A stretch of DNA of 64,000 nucleotides. Origin: Rhizobium grahamii CCGE 502 (GTDB lineage Bacteria; Pseudomonadota; Alphaproteobacteria; Rhizobiales; Rhizobiaceae). Each line of letters begins with the position of its first letter. Positions within the stretch are counted from its first letter, which is position 1. The DNA is taken from positions 1 through 64,000 of the forward strand of contig NZ_AEYE02000024.1 of the NCBI RefSeq assembly GCF_000298315.2, given 5' to 3'. Shown one piece after another: positions 36,326 to 45,474 of this stretch. Made by a program: the position numbers and the translations under genes. Below the pieces are notes generated by a model. The model did not search any database. It worked only from the letters and a program-made list of their open reading frames with translations, and was not told the origin of the DNA.

Positions 36326-36577
36326 ATGGCTGGAAATAGCGATTACTATGTCGAAATCACAACCCGACTGCGGGCCGTACAGTTGTTTTGCGATTTTCTC
36401 TCTGAAGGTGGATCCGTTCGCATTGCGTCCACCGAGGCAGCTCCTTTTATAGATGTCACGTCAGACTTGCTCTTTCGAAACCGTGCCGAGGCAGAACGGC
36501 TCATCACCCTGAGGAGGCAGCTCTTTCCCGATCGTGCGAATGAGGACGTCACGCCGCCGCTCTATAACCACCACTAA
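36326..36577 (+). CDS. Small hypothetical protein
   Basis: An 83-residue protein starting at ATG 36326 after GGAGGTGGGAA. It reads as a mixed alpha/beta fold (DYYVEITTRLRAVQLFCDFL, then RAEAERLITLRRQLFPD). No family is recognised. No stress promoter was found nearby. Confidence 0.6.
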   Translation: MAGNSDYYVEITTRLRAVQLFCDFLSEGGSVRIASTEAAPFIDVTSDLLFRNRAEAERLITLRRQLFPDRANEDVTPPLYNHH

Positions 36578-36905
36578 AGAGGACGCGGTTGGCCCAGCGC
36601 AAATCATTGGTAAGGCAGGGTATAGCCGCATTCTCATTTACGTCTAAACCTCTCAACGTGTCGTCGTTCTTTTTGCCGACCCATTGCCTCCGGCCGCCGG
36701 GGTCAGGAACTTGTCCTCCGGCGTCGAGCGCAACCTCGAAAGCGGATGACCACCAAATGGATTGAAGGCAGTGGTATTGATCGCGAACTGTGCAAGATAG
36801 GGTATAGGCCAACGCCCATCTTCTGCCTAAATGTGGCGTTGTAATCTGGATCGCCGTGCCCATGCGTGTGTGCATGGTTTCGCATTCCCGGTTCGAGGAC
36901 ATCAG
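36578..36905. other. Intergenic, nothing recognised
   Basis: It precedes the L,D-transpeptidase gene and presumably holds its promoter. No hairpin or stress-sigma motif was seen. Confidence 0.35.
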
Positions 36906-38399
36906 ATGATCCTGAGAATGACTACGGTAAGGGTGGCAATCGTCGGCGTGCTGGCTCTTGCTTCAGGTGCCGGAATCCTCCGCGCTGAGCCTCAGCCTGC
37001 CCCTTCGGCAGAAGCCAGTTCCAGCATTCCATATACCGTTTCGGCGCGCCGCCCGGCTCACATTTCACGGCAGAACAGTGGAGGAGCGTTCACCGCACTG
37101 TTTGGCGTCGGGAACAGTCAATCCAAAGTCCTGCAGGAATTGGGCAGTCTTTCGGTATTGATGAACAGCGACATAGCAGATGCAGTCGAAGCCTATTACA
37201 GCGCCCCCAAAGCAAGACTCATCTGGGTTGATGGCAGAGGGCAGAACGCAAAGGCCGTTCAGGCAATCAGTCTGTTGAAGCAGGCGGGTGATTGGGGTTT
37301 GAACGCGAGTGAATACGAGGTTGCAGTCTCCCTTGAAGGCATCCCACGGAATTCGTCGGACTATGCCAGGACCGCAGCCCTCTTCGAGGCATCCCTCTCG
37401 GAGAAGCTCCTGATGTTCCTTCAGGACAATTTTCGCGGTCGGATTGATCCGAACAAATTGTCCAATTACTACGATTTCAAGCGAAAGCCGGTTGATCTCC
37501 GCGCCACCGTCTACCAATTGTCCGCGGCGCCTGACCTGACGGCGATCTTTGACCGCTTCATGCCGAGCAACCCGAAATTCGCTCAGCTGGCCGCCGAACT
37601 CCACTGGCTTCGTACATCAGGCGAAGGCAATGCGTCCGCCAACGTCAACAAAGTCATCGTTGCGATGGAAGAAATGCGGTGGCTGCCACAGGAATTTCCC
37701 GACAGATATGTTTTCATCAACCAGCCCGCTTACATGGCATACTATTTCGACGGCGGAGAGCTGGCGCTTTCAATGAAAGCAGTCATCGGCCAGCAAGACC
37801 ATCAGACAAACTTTTTCGATGCCACGATCAAGACCGTCCAATTCAATCCTGACTGGGGTGTCCCGCAATCGATCATTCGAAATGAAATGTTGCCTCATTT
37901 GAAGCACGACCCGGCTTATCTGGACCGGGAGGGTTACAAGGTCTCGGTGAACGGGAAGCAAATGTCCTCGGCCAGGGTTGACTGGGCCCAACCTCTGGAA
38001 AATATCTCAGTCGTCCAGCCACCAGGCCCGGACAACGCTCTTGGCCAGCTCAAGATCCTGTTTCCCAATCCTCATGACATATACATGCATGACACACCGG
38101 CCCGAGGAAAATTTGCCTCGCAGGATCGGATGTTCAGTCACGGTTGCGTCCGGCTGGAAAATCCTCGAGCCATGGCCGCCGCGGTCCTCAAGACCTCTGT
38201 CGAGTTTGTTAACCAGGAAATTGCCGGGGGCGACAAGAAGGACATGCCGGTCCCTGAAGAGATCCCCGTCTATGTCTCCTATTTCACGGCATGGCCTACT
38301 GCCGACGGAGTCGTTCACTATTTCGACGACATTTACGGTCGCGACGCGCAGACCTTGGCTGCGATTGCTGCAACCAGCTCAAGCCGCAACCAAACATAA
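36906..38399 (+). CDS. L,D-transpeptidase (YkuD/YcbB type)
   Basis: A 497-residue secreted enzyme that cross-links peptidoglycan (3-3 links) or anchors proteins. A signal peptide (TVRVAIVGVLALASGAGILRA) starts after ATG 36906, which follows GAGG. A long N-terminal scaffold and peptidoglycan-binding-like region leads to the YkuD domain (about 265-440), with the catalytic motif SHGCVRLENP and an upstream HDTPARGKF. The Cys nucleophile is present. The overall size and layout fit YcbB (LdtD). Confidence 0.93.
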   Translation: MILRMTTVRVAIVGVLALASGAGILRAEPQPAPSAEASSSIPYTVSARRPAHISRQNSGGAFTALFGVGNSQSKVLQELGSLSVLMNSDIADAVEAYYSAPKARLIWVDGRGQNAKAVQAISLLKQAGDWGLNASEYEVAVSLEGIPRNSSDYARTAALFEASLSEKLLMFLQDNFRGRIDPNKLSNYYDFKRKPVDLRATVYQLSAAPDLTAIFDRFMPSNPKFAQLAAELHWLRTSGEGNASANVNKVIVAMEEMRWLPQEFPDRYVFINQPAYMAYYFDGGELALSMKAVIGQQDHQTNFFDATIKTVQFNPDWGVPQSIIRNEMLPHLKHDPAYLDREGYKVSVNGKQMSSARVDWAQPLENISVVQPPGPDNALGQLKILFPNPHDIYMHDTPARGKFASQDRMFSHGCVRLENPRAMAAAVLKTSVEFVNQEIAGGDKKDMPVPEEIPVYVSYFTAWPTADGVVHYFDDIYGRDAQTLAAIAATSSSRNQT

Positions 38400-38706
38400 T
38401 TGGCCTCACCGCACCTTATAAGTTTCCGGTGACGTCATCGGCCCTCATGAACCGAGCTTCTGGTGTTGTCACGTCGCTTTGGTGCGGGAGTGCTGCCGTC
38501 TCGCCCGCCGATTGGTTGTGACGTTCAAAGACTTTGGGCGCTCTTGTCTATGAGGCTGCCAGCAATCGTTGCGAGCGGCTGCCCTTTCGTGCGCGTCTCC
38601 AGGTTGTGGAGATTGCTCATAGCGTATGTGGCGTCGAACAAATCGTCTTTTTCGGACTTCGGGCTACTTCCCTAGCGGAATGTTCCGACTACATAAGTCG
38701 CGAAAA
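38400..38706. other. Intergenic, nothing recognised
   Basis: It lies between the transpeptidase and hybrid-kinase genes. No small frame with a start signal and no GGAAC-type promoter was seen. Confidence 0.35.
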
Positions 38707-41700
38707 ATGACAGTGGTTTCCATGATAAATGACGACTTTGACTTTCTTGCTCACAATGGTGAGCTTGCCAACCTGATACGGAATTTCGAGTGGGAAAAGA
38801 CGTCTCTAGGACCGCCGTCGCGCTGGCCGCAAGCCGTCAAGGTGACAACGACCACCATTCTTCAATCTCCCGTTCCCATCGTGACTCTATGGGGGGATGA
38901 AGGGATCATGATTTACAACGACGCCTATTCCGTTTTTGCGGGAGGGCGTCATCCGCAGTTGCTCGGCTCGAAAGTTCGCGAAGGTTGGGCCGAGGTCGCC
39001 GACTTCAACGACAATGTCATGAAAGTAGGGCTGGCCGGTGGAACGCTCGCCTATCAGGACCAGGAACTGACACTCCATAGGCAAGGGCGCCCGGAACAGG
39101 TCTTCATGAACCTCGACTACTCGCCGGTCATGGACGAGGACGGCAGCCCGTGTGGTGTCATCGCGATTGTAGTTGAGACGACGGCGAAGGTCATGGCGGA
39201 GCGATGGCGCCACGGCGAACAGGACCGGCTGCGGCGTATGTTCGAGCAGGCCCCAGGTTTCATTGCGATGATGCGTGGCCCAGATCACGTGTTCGAGTTG
39301 ACAAACGCTGCATATCAGCAATTGGTTGGCCACCGCGACATTATCGGAAAGACGGCCAGGGATGCGCTGCCTGACCTAGAGGGTCAGGGATATTTTGAGC
39401 TGCTTGACAAGGTTTATCAAGCGGGCGTTGCCTATGAGGGCCAGGCACTTGCCGTTGATTTTCAGCGCTCGGCTGCATCGGACGTCGAACGAAAATATGT
39501 TGACCTCGTCTATCAGCCGGTGCTGGACGCGGACGGCGCCATTGGAGGGATATTCGCTCAAGGAACTGACGTGACCGACCGGGTAGCAGCCGAACAGGCG
39601 TTGCGCGCGAGCGAACGGCAGTCTCGTCAGATACTGGACGGTGCGATCCACTATGCAATTCTCGCACTCGATTTGAATGGTCGTATCCTTCGCTGGAACG
39701 AAGGCGCTCGGCGGATCTTCGGCTGGACGGAGGAGGAGACCATCGCGCTTCATTGGGATATGCTGTTTACGCCGGAAGACCGAGCCGCAGGCAAGGCGCG
39801 TGACGCCATGGACGCCGCATTAAAGCATGGCAGCGCTCATCATGATCGATGGCACATTCGAAAGTCGGGCGAGCGCTTCTGGGCGAACGGCGAAATCAGT
39901 GTCATCCGCGACGAGGAAGGCCGGCCGGTTGGTCTGGTCAAAGTCTTGCGCGACAGGACCGAGGAATATCTGGCCGCTCAGGCCCTGAGGGATACGGAGG
40001 CCGGCCTTAGACGCGCGCAGGAAGCTGGCGGGGTCGGCGTCTTCTCGCTCGATCTCATCACAAATGTGCTCAGTCCGACGCCGGAGTTCTGCAAGATCTA
40101 TGGGTTGCCCGAGGACAAGGATGTTTCGATCGAGCGGATCGAAGAGCTCGTTCTGGAAGAAGACCGCGAAACCGCGTCGAATTCAAGGACCCGTACTGCT
40201 GGAGATTCTCCTCTCAACGTCGAATACCGTATTCGCCGAGCAGACAGCGGCCAAAAGCGTTTTATCGCACGGCGTGGCGAATTTGAACGTAACGCAGATG
40301 GCGTGCCGGTCCGCTTCGTGGGTGTCGTACAGGATGTGACTGATCGCCGGAAAGCACAGCGCGATCTGCGGGAAAGCGAAGCCAGGTTCAGAGCACTCGC
40401 CCAAGCCATCCCGAACCACGTCTGGACAGCCAGGCCCGATGGTCAACTCGATTGGTTCAATGAACGGGTCTACGAATATGCGGGGGCCTCACAAGGAGAG
40501 CTGGATGAAGACCAATGGACAAGGATTGTTCATCCGGAGGATCTTGATGGCGTCCTGAGTGTCTGGCAGCTCTCGCTCGGATCCGGACAGCCATACGAAA
40601 CCGAATTCCGTTTGCGCCGCGCCGACGGGAAATATCGCTGGCACATCGTCCGGGCGGTCCCAACAAAGGACGAAGAGGGGCGGGTCGTTCGCTGGATCGG
40701 GACCAATACCGACATTGAGGATCAACGTGAATCACGGGCCAAGCTGGAAGCATTGAATGAAACACTCGAGCAACGGGTCGCCGAGCGCACCGCGGACCGG
40801 GATCGCATGTGGCGTCTGTCAACCGATATCATGCTCGTCGCCGATTTCGATGCCAGGATAACCGCAGTCAATCCGGCCTGGACAACGATTTTCGAATGGG
40901 ACGAGCAAGACCTGATCGGACGGTCGTTCATTGACCTGGTTCACCCGGACGATCGGGCAGGAACACTCGCAGAATTGGAAAGGCTCAGCGAAGGTGCAAC
41001 GACGTTTTCCTTCGAGAACCGGTACCAGACCAAGGACGGTAACTACCGCAGGATTTCGTGGACGGCTGTTCCGGATGAGGCATTCATCCATGCCGTCGGA
41101 CGCGATGTCACCGAGGAGCGCGAGGCAGCTGCATCTCTCAGAAAAACTGAGCTCGCGCTCCAGCAGGCGCAAAAGATGGAAGCGATTGGCAATCTGACCG
41201 GGGGCGTTGCGCATGACTTCAACAACCTCCTACAGATCGTAGGAGGCAATCTGCAGCTCCTTGTCAAGGATGTTGCGGGGAACGAACGGGCTCAAAGCAA
41301 AATCTCCAACGCTCTTGCCGGGGTCGATCGAGGATCGAAGCTCGCGGCGCAGCTATTGGCATTTGGACGTCGACAGGCCCTCGATCCGCGCGTCGTCAAC
41401 GTCGGACGCCTCATTCGCGCGATGGACGAAATGCTCCGTCGAACTATTGGAGAGGGGATTGAGGTCGAGACTGTCATCTCGGGTGGGCTTTGGAACACGC
41501 TGATCGATCCAATGCAGATCGAAAACGCGGTTCTCAATCTCGCGATCAACGCCAGGGATGCGATGGATGGGTTCGGCCGACTTACGATCGAAGCGGGCAA
41601 CGCCTATATCGACGACGCATATGCCAGGCAGCACCAGGATGTCGAACCAGGGCAATACGTGTCTTTGTCTGTCACAGATACCGGCACCGGGATGCCGCCC

Positions 41701-42720
41701 GAACTTATCGAGAAAGTATTCGAACCATTTTTCTCGACCAAGCCCGAAGGAAAGGGAACAGGCCTCGGACTTTCCATGGTCTACGGCTTCGTCAGGCAGA
41801 CAGGCGGTCACGTTAAAATCTACAGCGAGCCCGGCCACGGGACGACTGTAAAGATCTATTTGCCCCGTTCAATGCAGCAGGAAGACCTCGAAGTCGGAAA
41901 CTCCGATCTGCCGATCGAAGGTGGTCCGGAAACCATTCTCGTCGCTGAGGACGACGAAGGCGTGCGCATGACCGTTGTTGAGATGCTGCAAGAGCTTGGC
42001 TATCGTGTCCTCAAGGCGCCTGACGCTGCTGCTGCGCTGTCGATCATTGAAAGTGGAGTTCATATCGACATGCTGTTTACCGACGTCGTCATGCCGGGCC
42101 CGCTGAAAAGCAGCGAGATGGCGAGGAAGGCGAAGGAGCGATTGTCGCACCTCGCAGTTCTGTTTACATCCGGCTATACAGAGAATTCAATTGTCCATGG
42201 CGGCCGTCTCGATCCCGGCGTGCAACTCTTGTCGAAGCCGTATACGCGCGAAGCGCTTGCCCGAAAGATCAGACACGTGCTCAACAATGAGAAGCACGCG
42301 AGGGCTGTGCTGGAGCGAAAACTTACTGCGAAAGCTGGAACGCCAGCCGCACCAGCCACCAGCAACGACGAGCGGCCGCGACGCATTCTCCTCGTCGAGG
42401 ACGACATGCTAATTCAGATGGCCGCGGCGGACATGCTTTCGGAACTTGGTTGCGATGTATTGGAAGCGGGATCGGCTGAAGAGGCTTTGGAATTGCTCGA
42501 AAAGACCGTTCCTGACATTCTGGTAACAGATCTTGGATTGCCGGGGATGTCGGGACATGACTTTTGCCGCCAGGTTCGCAAGCGCTGGCCGAGCCTCGGC
42601 ATTGTTTTCGCTACGGGATCCGACCGCGTTCCCGATATGGAGGACACATCGCGAACAGCTTTGCTTTTGAAGCCATACGGAGTTGAAGACCTGGAAAGAG
42701 CGTTGAGCCTGGCTGGCTAA
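38707..42720 (+). CDS. Multi-PAS hybrid histidine kinase with two receivers
   Basis: A 1337-residue cytosolic kinase. About six PAS domains span residues 20-810, one with a dimer helix after it (LEALNETLEQRVAERTADRD). The HisKA box KMEAIGNLTGGVAHDFNNLLQ carries the His near 830, and an ATPase domain follows (ENAVLNLAINARDAMDG, TGTGMPPE, GKGTGLGLSMVYGFV). Receiver 1 (about 1075-1190) has AEDDEGVR and LFTDVVMPG; receiver 2 (1225-1335) has VEDDMLIQ and VTDLGLPGMSG. Both phospho-Asp and both Lys (LSKPY, LLKPY) are present. The start could also be ATG 38722. No output protein is adjacent. Confidence 0.95.
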   Translation: MTVVSMINDDFDFLAHNGELANLIRNFEWEKTSLGPPSRWPQAVKVTTTTILQSPVPIVTLWGDEGIMIYNDAYSVFAGGRHPQLLGSKVREGWAEVADFNDNVMKVGLAGGTLAYQDQELTLHRQGRPEQVFMNLDYSPVMDEDGSPCGVIAIVVETTAKVMAERWRHGEQDRLRRMFEQAPGFIAMMRGPDHVFELTNAAYQQLVGHRDIIGKTARDALPDLEGQGYFELLDKVYQAGVAYEGQALAVDFQRSAASDVERKYVDLVYQPVLDADGAIGGIFAQGTDVTDRVAAEQALRASERQSRQILDGAIHYAILALDLNGRILRWNEGARRIFGWTEEETIALHWDMLFTPEDRAAGKARDAMDAALKHGSAHHDRWHIRKSGERFWANGEISVIRDEEGRPVGLVKVLRDRTEEYLAAQALRDTEAGLRRAQEAGGVGVFSLDLITNVLSPTPEFCKIYGLPEDKDVSIERIEELVLEEDRETASNSRTRTAGDSPLNVEYRIRRADSGQKRFIARRGEFERNADGVPVRFVGVVQDVTDRRKAQRDLRESEARFRALAQAIPNHVWTARPDGQLDWFNERVYEYAGASQGELDEDQWTRIVHPEDLDGVLSVWQLSLGSGQPYETEFRLRRADGKYRWHIVRAVPTKDEEGRVVRWIGTNTDIEDQRESRAKLEALNETLEQRVAERTADRDRMWRLSTDIMLVADFDARITAVNPAWTTIFEWDEQDLIGRSFIDLVHPDDRAGTLAELERLSEGATTFSFENRYQTKDGNYRRISWTAVPDEAFIHAVGRDVTEEREAAASLRKTELALQQAQKMEAIGNLTGGVAHDFNNLLQIVGGNLQLLVKDVAGNERAQSKISNALAGVDRGSKLAAQLLAFGRRQALDPRVVNVGRLIRAMDEMLRRTIGEGIEVETVISGGLWNTLIDPMQIENAVLNLAINARDAMDGFGRLTIEAGNAYIDDAYARQHQDVEPGQYVSLSVTDTGTGMPPELIEKVFEPFFSTKPEGKGTGLGLSMVYGFVRQTGGHVKIYSEPGHGTTVKIYLPRSMQQEDLEVGNSDLPIEGGPETILVAEDDEGVRMTVVEMLQELGYRVLKAPDAAAALSIIESGVHIDMLFTDVVMPGPLKSSEMARKAKERLSHLAVLFTSGYTENSIVHGGRLDPGVQLLSKPYTREALARKIRHVLNNEKHARAVLERKLTAKAGTPAAPATSNDERPRRILLVEDDMLIQMAAADMLSELGCDVLEAGSAEEALELLEKTVPDILVTDLGLPGMSGHDFCRQVRKRWPSLGIVFATGSDRVPDMEDTSRTALLLKPYGVEDLERALSLAG

Positions 42721-42925
42721 GGTGGGCGCATAAGGGGTTCGTCGCCGCAGGGAAACGGACACGTCCTCTTTACGAGACGACTTGCACCGTCGTCTCTCTC
42801 GGTCAACGTTCCTCGCGAGACGGGATCCGTCCTCCGTCCACTGGAAAACACTCTGCTGGCCCTTATCCGATGTCCTGAGTGAGCCGGTCAGAGCAAGATA
42901 CTCACCCGAAAGGGTACCGTCACTT

Positions 42926-42964
42926 CCACCAAGGAGCCCGACCTCGGATCGGGCTCCTTGGTGG
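42926..42964. repeat. Perfect 16-base inverted repeat between convergent genes
   Basis: CCACCAAGGAGCCCGA (42926-42941) is exactly complementary to TCGGGCTCCTTGGTGG (42949-42964), with a seven-base loop. It lies between the hybrid kinase and DUF2382 genes, 13 bases from the latter's stop. There is no T-run on either strand, so it may be a bidirectional 3'-end hairpin or a protein site. Confidence 0.65.
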
Positions 42965-42977
42965 TGCCAACTTCGGA

Positions 42978-44363
42978 TTACTCCTTGCGGAAATTCCGGC
43001 TCTGCCCACCCTGGAACTGAACAAGGCCATCCTGTGACTGCGACAGGCCTCGAGAACGATCGTCCTCAATCTCGACCTCAGTCTTTCGAACCGTGTCGTC
43101 GATCGTCTCAGTGCGGTCCGAGGCAGTCTTGCGAATACCGATCTCCTCGACGACGCGGGCCTCCTTCTGAACGATCGCTTCCTCGTGGTGCTCCTCAGCC
43201 GAGATGGTCCGGTCCATGAAAGCGCGATCGTCGTCGGTCAGGCCACGGTCGACAGGCCGCCTATCAATTTCGACGGTCTCATCGCGCAGGTTCACTTGCT
43301 TATGGATCGGCTCTTCCACCGTATAGGCGCGAACCCGCACTGTTCCGTGATTGACGTCACGCTTGCCGACGCGAAGGTTTTCCTCGACGACCGGAATGGT
43401 TTCGTCTCGAAGATCAGCGCCCGTGCTATCCTTCATTTCGAACGCATCCTCGCGCGAGGCGGAGGATTGAGCAACCCGATCGAGATCGCTATCAAATCGA
43501 TCCTGCTCGGAAGCGCTTTTCGAAGAGGCGGAGAAGGCCTCACTTGAGCGCTGACCATCCCACCCCTCGCTCCTCCAAAAATCAGCGCGCTCGTCGATGT
43601 TGATTGATCCTTCGTCATCAAGGATGTCGTGCGCCGTCTCATAAAGCGCGTCATTCAGGCTCGAGACGGAAACAAGAAACCCACCGCGACGAAGACCTTC
43701 GGCATAAGTGGCGCGATCCTCGTCCGGAAAGAAAAAGTCCTCAAGTTTCGCCCAGAAGCCGCTGCGGTCGTCGCTTGCGACGTCGGCGGTGTCGGTGTCG
43801 GCCTCATAACCGGGCATGAAGCGGATATCTTTTTCCGGGATGCCTGCGTCCTTCAACCGGGACACGGCGCTCTCAGCTTCAAATCGAGAGTCGAAGAACG
43901 CCGAAAGCGTATTGTAGGACGTGCCGCCCTTCGTGTAATTTGTTGCATCTTCGTTATATAGGTTAGCCATTTTCGTCTCCTTGGCTTGATCATCATCGGA
44001 AATGCGTTGGACCGTCGCATATTGCTTGCGCAAGTCGGCCTTGACACGTTTGGTACGAAAGGTGGTCACTCGACGAAGCCAAATCTCTTCCACGAGAAAG
44101 AGCTTCTTCTCTACGACGAGACGTTCCTCGAGGACCGGAACGATCGTCACATCACCTTCTGTCGTGACGTCGGGTATATCCTCGACAAAGCGATTAACCG
44201 GTACACGTTGGACCTCGACGTCATCACGCCGGACGTCGATCATTGCCCGGGCGGTCGTGGTCTTCGTCCGAGTGGTGACCGAGACGCTTCCGTCGCAGAC
44301 ACGCTCGCGGTCGACCAAGAGACGCTCCTCGACGACATCCACTTTCTGTTCTTCATCCTGCAT
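42978..44363 (-). CDS. DUF2382 (YsnF/AvaK-type) protein with two DUF2382 regions
   Basis: A 461-residue, highly charged, Val/Glu/Arg-rich protein. A first DUF2382-like region covers about 5-120 (VDVVEERLLVDRERV, then VVEKKLFLVEEIWLRR). At residue 132 an internal ATG (43970) has GGAGACGAAA before it and begins MANLYNEDATN, followed by a flexible-loop GSP17M-like domain (SAFFDSRFEAESAVSRLKDAGI) and a second DUF2382 region at about 325-435. The layout suggests two neighbouring genes joined in frame, or one frame with two starts. It carries a full stress-sigma promoter. The family is stress-linked with unknown biochemistry. Confidence 0.82.
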   Translation of the reverse strand: MQDEEQKVDVVEERLLVDRERVCDGSVSVTTRTKTTTARAMIDVRRDDVEVQRVPVNRFVEDIPDVTTEGDVTIVPVLEERLVVEKKLFLVEEIWLRRVTTFRTKRVKADLRKQYATVQRISDDDQAKETKMANLYNEDATNYTKGGTSYNTLSAFFDSRFEAESAVSRLKDAGIPEKDIRFMPGYEADTDTADVASDDRSGFWAKLEDFFFPDEDRATYAEGLRRGGFLVSVSSLNDALYETAHDILDDEGSINIDERADFWRSEGWDGQRSSEAFSASSKSASEQDRFDSDLDRVAQSSASREDAFEMKDSTGADLRDETIPVVEENLRVGKRDVNHGTVRVRAYTVEEPIHKQVNLRDETVEIDRRPVDRGLTDDDRAFMDRTISAEEHHEEAIVQKEARVVEEIGIRKTASDRTETIDDTVRKTEVEIEDDRSRGLSQSQDGLVQFQGGQSRNFRKE

Positions 44364-44383
44364 GCGTCACCTTCCGAAGAGGC

Positions 44384-44408
44384 AACGGCCACGATTCCGC
44401 TTGGTTCC
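44384..44408 (-). promoter_or_regulatory. EcfG/RpoE2-type promoter for DUF2382 gene
   Basis: Read on the minus strand: GGAAC, 16 bases, then CGTT, full consensus, 20 bases before the ATG. Confidence 0.68.
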
Positions 44409-44760
44409 GAAATTTAATTGCAACGGTCAGATTGCCGCCCACCGGTATGAAGTCCGGGTCGGGCGCAGTCGAGTGTCTCGCTAATGGCAGCCCTCTAACA
44501 CGACCGAACCGAACATGGCCCCCCAATCCCTGTCACAAGAAAGTTGCTGAGGCGCGGGCGACCTGCCTCCGATCCATGTCAGAGACGTGATGATCCGACG
44601 GACGTTACAAACGCGGTATATGCAGAGAATGGCTCATGCGTTAAAAACGCCCGTCTCCTTCGATGCCGTTAAATGGCGAGCGCGCATTTACCTAAGATCG
44701 GGGTGCCGGAAAGATACCTGGGATTATTTTGGTCTTCCGCCGTACCGACGTCGGCCTCAT
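44409..44760. other. Intergenic between two divergent stress promoters
   Basis: Apart from the promoters at its two edges I see no gene or repeat here. Confidence 0.35.
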
Positions 44761-44785
44761 GGAACCGTCTGTCGGATCAGACGTT
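44761..44785 (+). promoter_or_regulatory. EcfG/RpoE2-type promoter for iron-permease-like gene
   Basis: GGAAC, 16 bases, then CGTT: full consensus, 28 bases before ATG 44814. Confidence 0.7.
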
Positions 44786-44813
44786 TTCCAAAGCCGGCTA
44801 GAGCGAGACCACT

Positions 44814-45215
44814 ATGAGCGAAAATGACGCGTCAAAATACTTTTCGAAATTTTCAACTTTCATTTCAGAATTCTCAGGAAAGCCCGGAACATTTGTACTG
44901 GCGATGTTTGTGGTCTTGGTATGGGCCATCTCAGGTCCATTCTTTGCCTTCTCGGAAAATTGGCAACTCGTCATCAATACGGGCACAACGATCATTACAT
45001 TCCTTATGGTGTTTGTTCTTCAAAACTCCCAAAACCGCGACGGCAAGGCCCTGCAAGCCAAGCTTGATGAGTTGATCCTTACATCTCAGGCCCAAAACAA
45101 ATTTGTCGGAATCGAAAAGCTCGACGAGCAGGAACTTCGAGAATTGAGCCGAAGTCTGGCTGAAAGAGCTGAATGCGTAGAAGACAAGGCTATGGACAAA
45201 GCGCAGCAAGCTTGA
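44814..45215 (+). CDS. Low-affinity iron permease family membrane protein
   Basis: A 133-residue inner-membrane protein with two hydrophobic helices (TFVLAMFVVLVWAISGPFF and LVINTGTTIITFLMVFVLQ), then QNSQNRDGKALQAKLDEL, the signature of the small bacterial low-affinity iron permease family (PF04120-like). Bacterial members are much shorter than yeast Fet4 and their transport role is unproven. Transcription probably depends on the stress sigma factor. RBS: AGAGCGAG region only, moderate. Confidence 0.9.
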   Translation: MSENDASKYFSKFSTFISEFSGKPGTFVLAMFVVLVWAISGPFFAFSENWQLVINTGTTIITFLMVFVLQNSQNRDGKALQAKLDELILTSQAQNKFVGIEKLDEQELRELSRSLAERAECVEDKAMDKAQQA

Positions 45216-45441
45216 GGCAGCTCGATTTTAGTCCGGTTGTGCCGTCCCGCTTTGTTGTCGGGAACAACGTTAGATCCTAAGGCCAATGGTTGTCTCCAAA
45301 GCGCAAGGACCTTTCCCACTTCGCCAGAATGCCCCACACCACCAAAATTGCCAAGAATGATCCGGAGCCAAGTTGCCGCCTCATCGAGATTTTGAAGGGA
45401 GCGCAAGTCTTGGTGCGATACGGGGTTTGTCGCCTTTGGCC

Positions 45442-45466
45442 GGAACCAGAGGTCTTTTCGAAGGTT
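45442..45466 (+). promoter_or_regulatory. EcfG/RpoE2-type promoter for HWE kinase
   Basis: GGAAC, 16 bases, then GGTT, ending only 8 bases before ATG 45475. The transcript would be almost leaderless, or ATG 45481 is used. Confidence 0.5.
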
Positions 45467-45474
45467 TACGTTCC

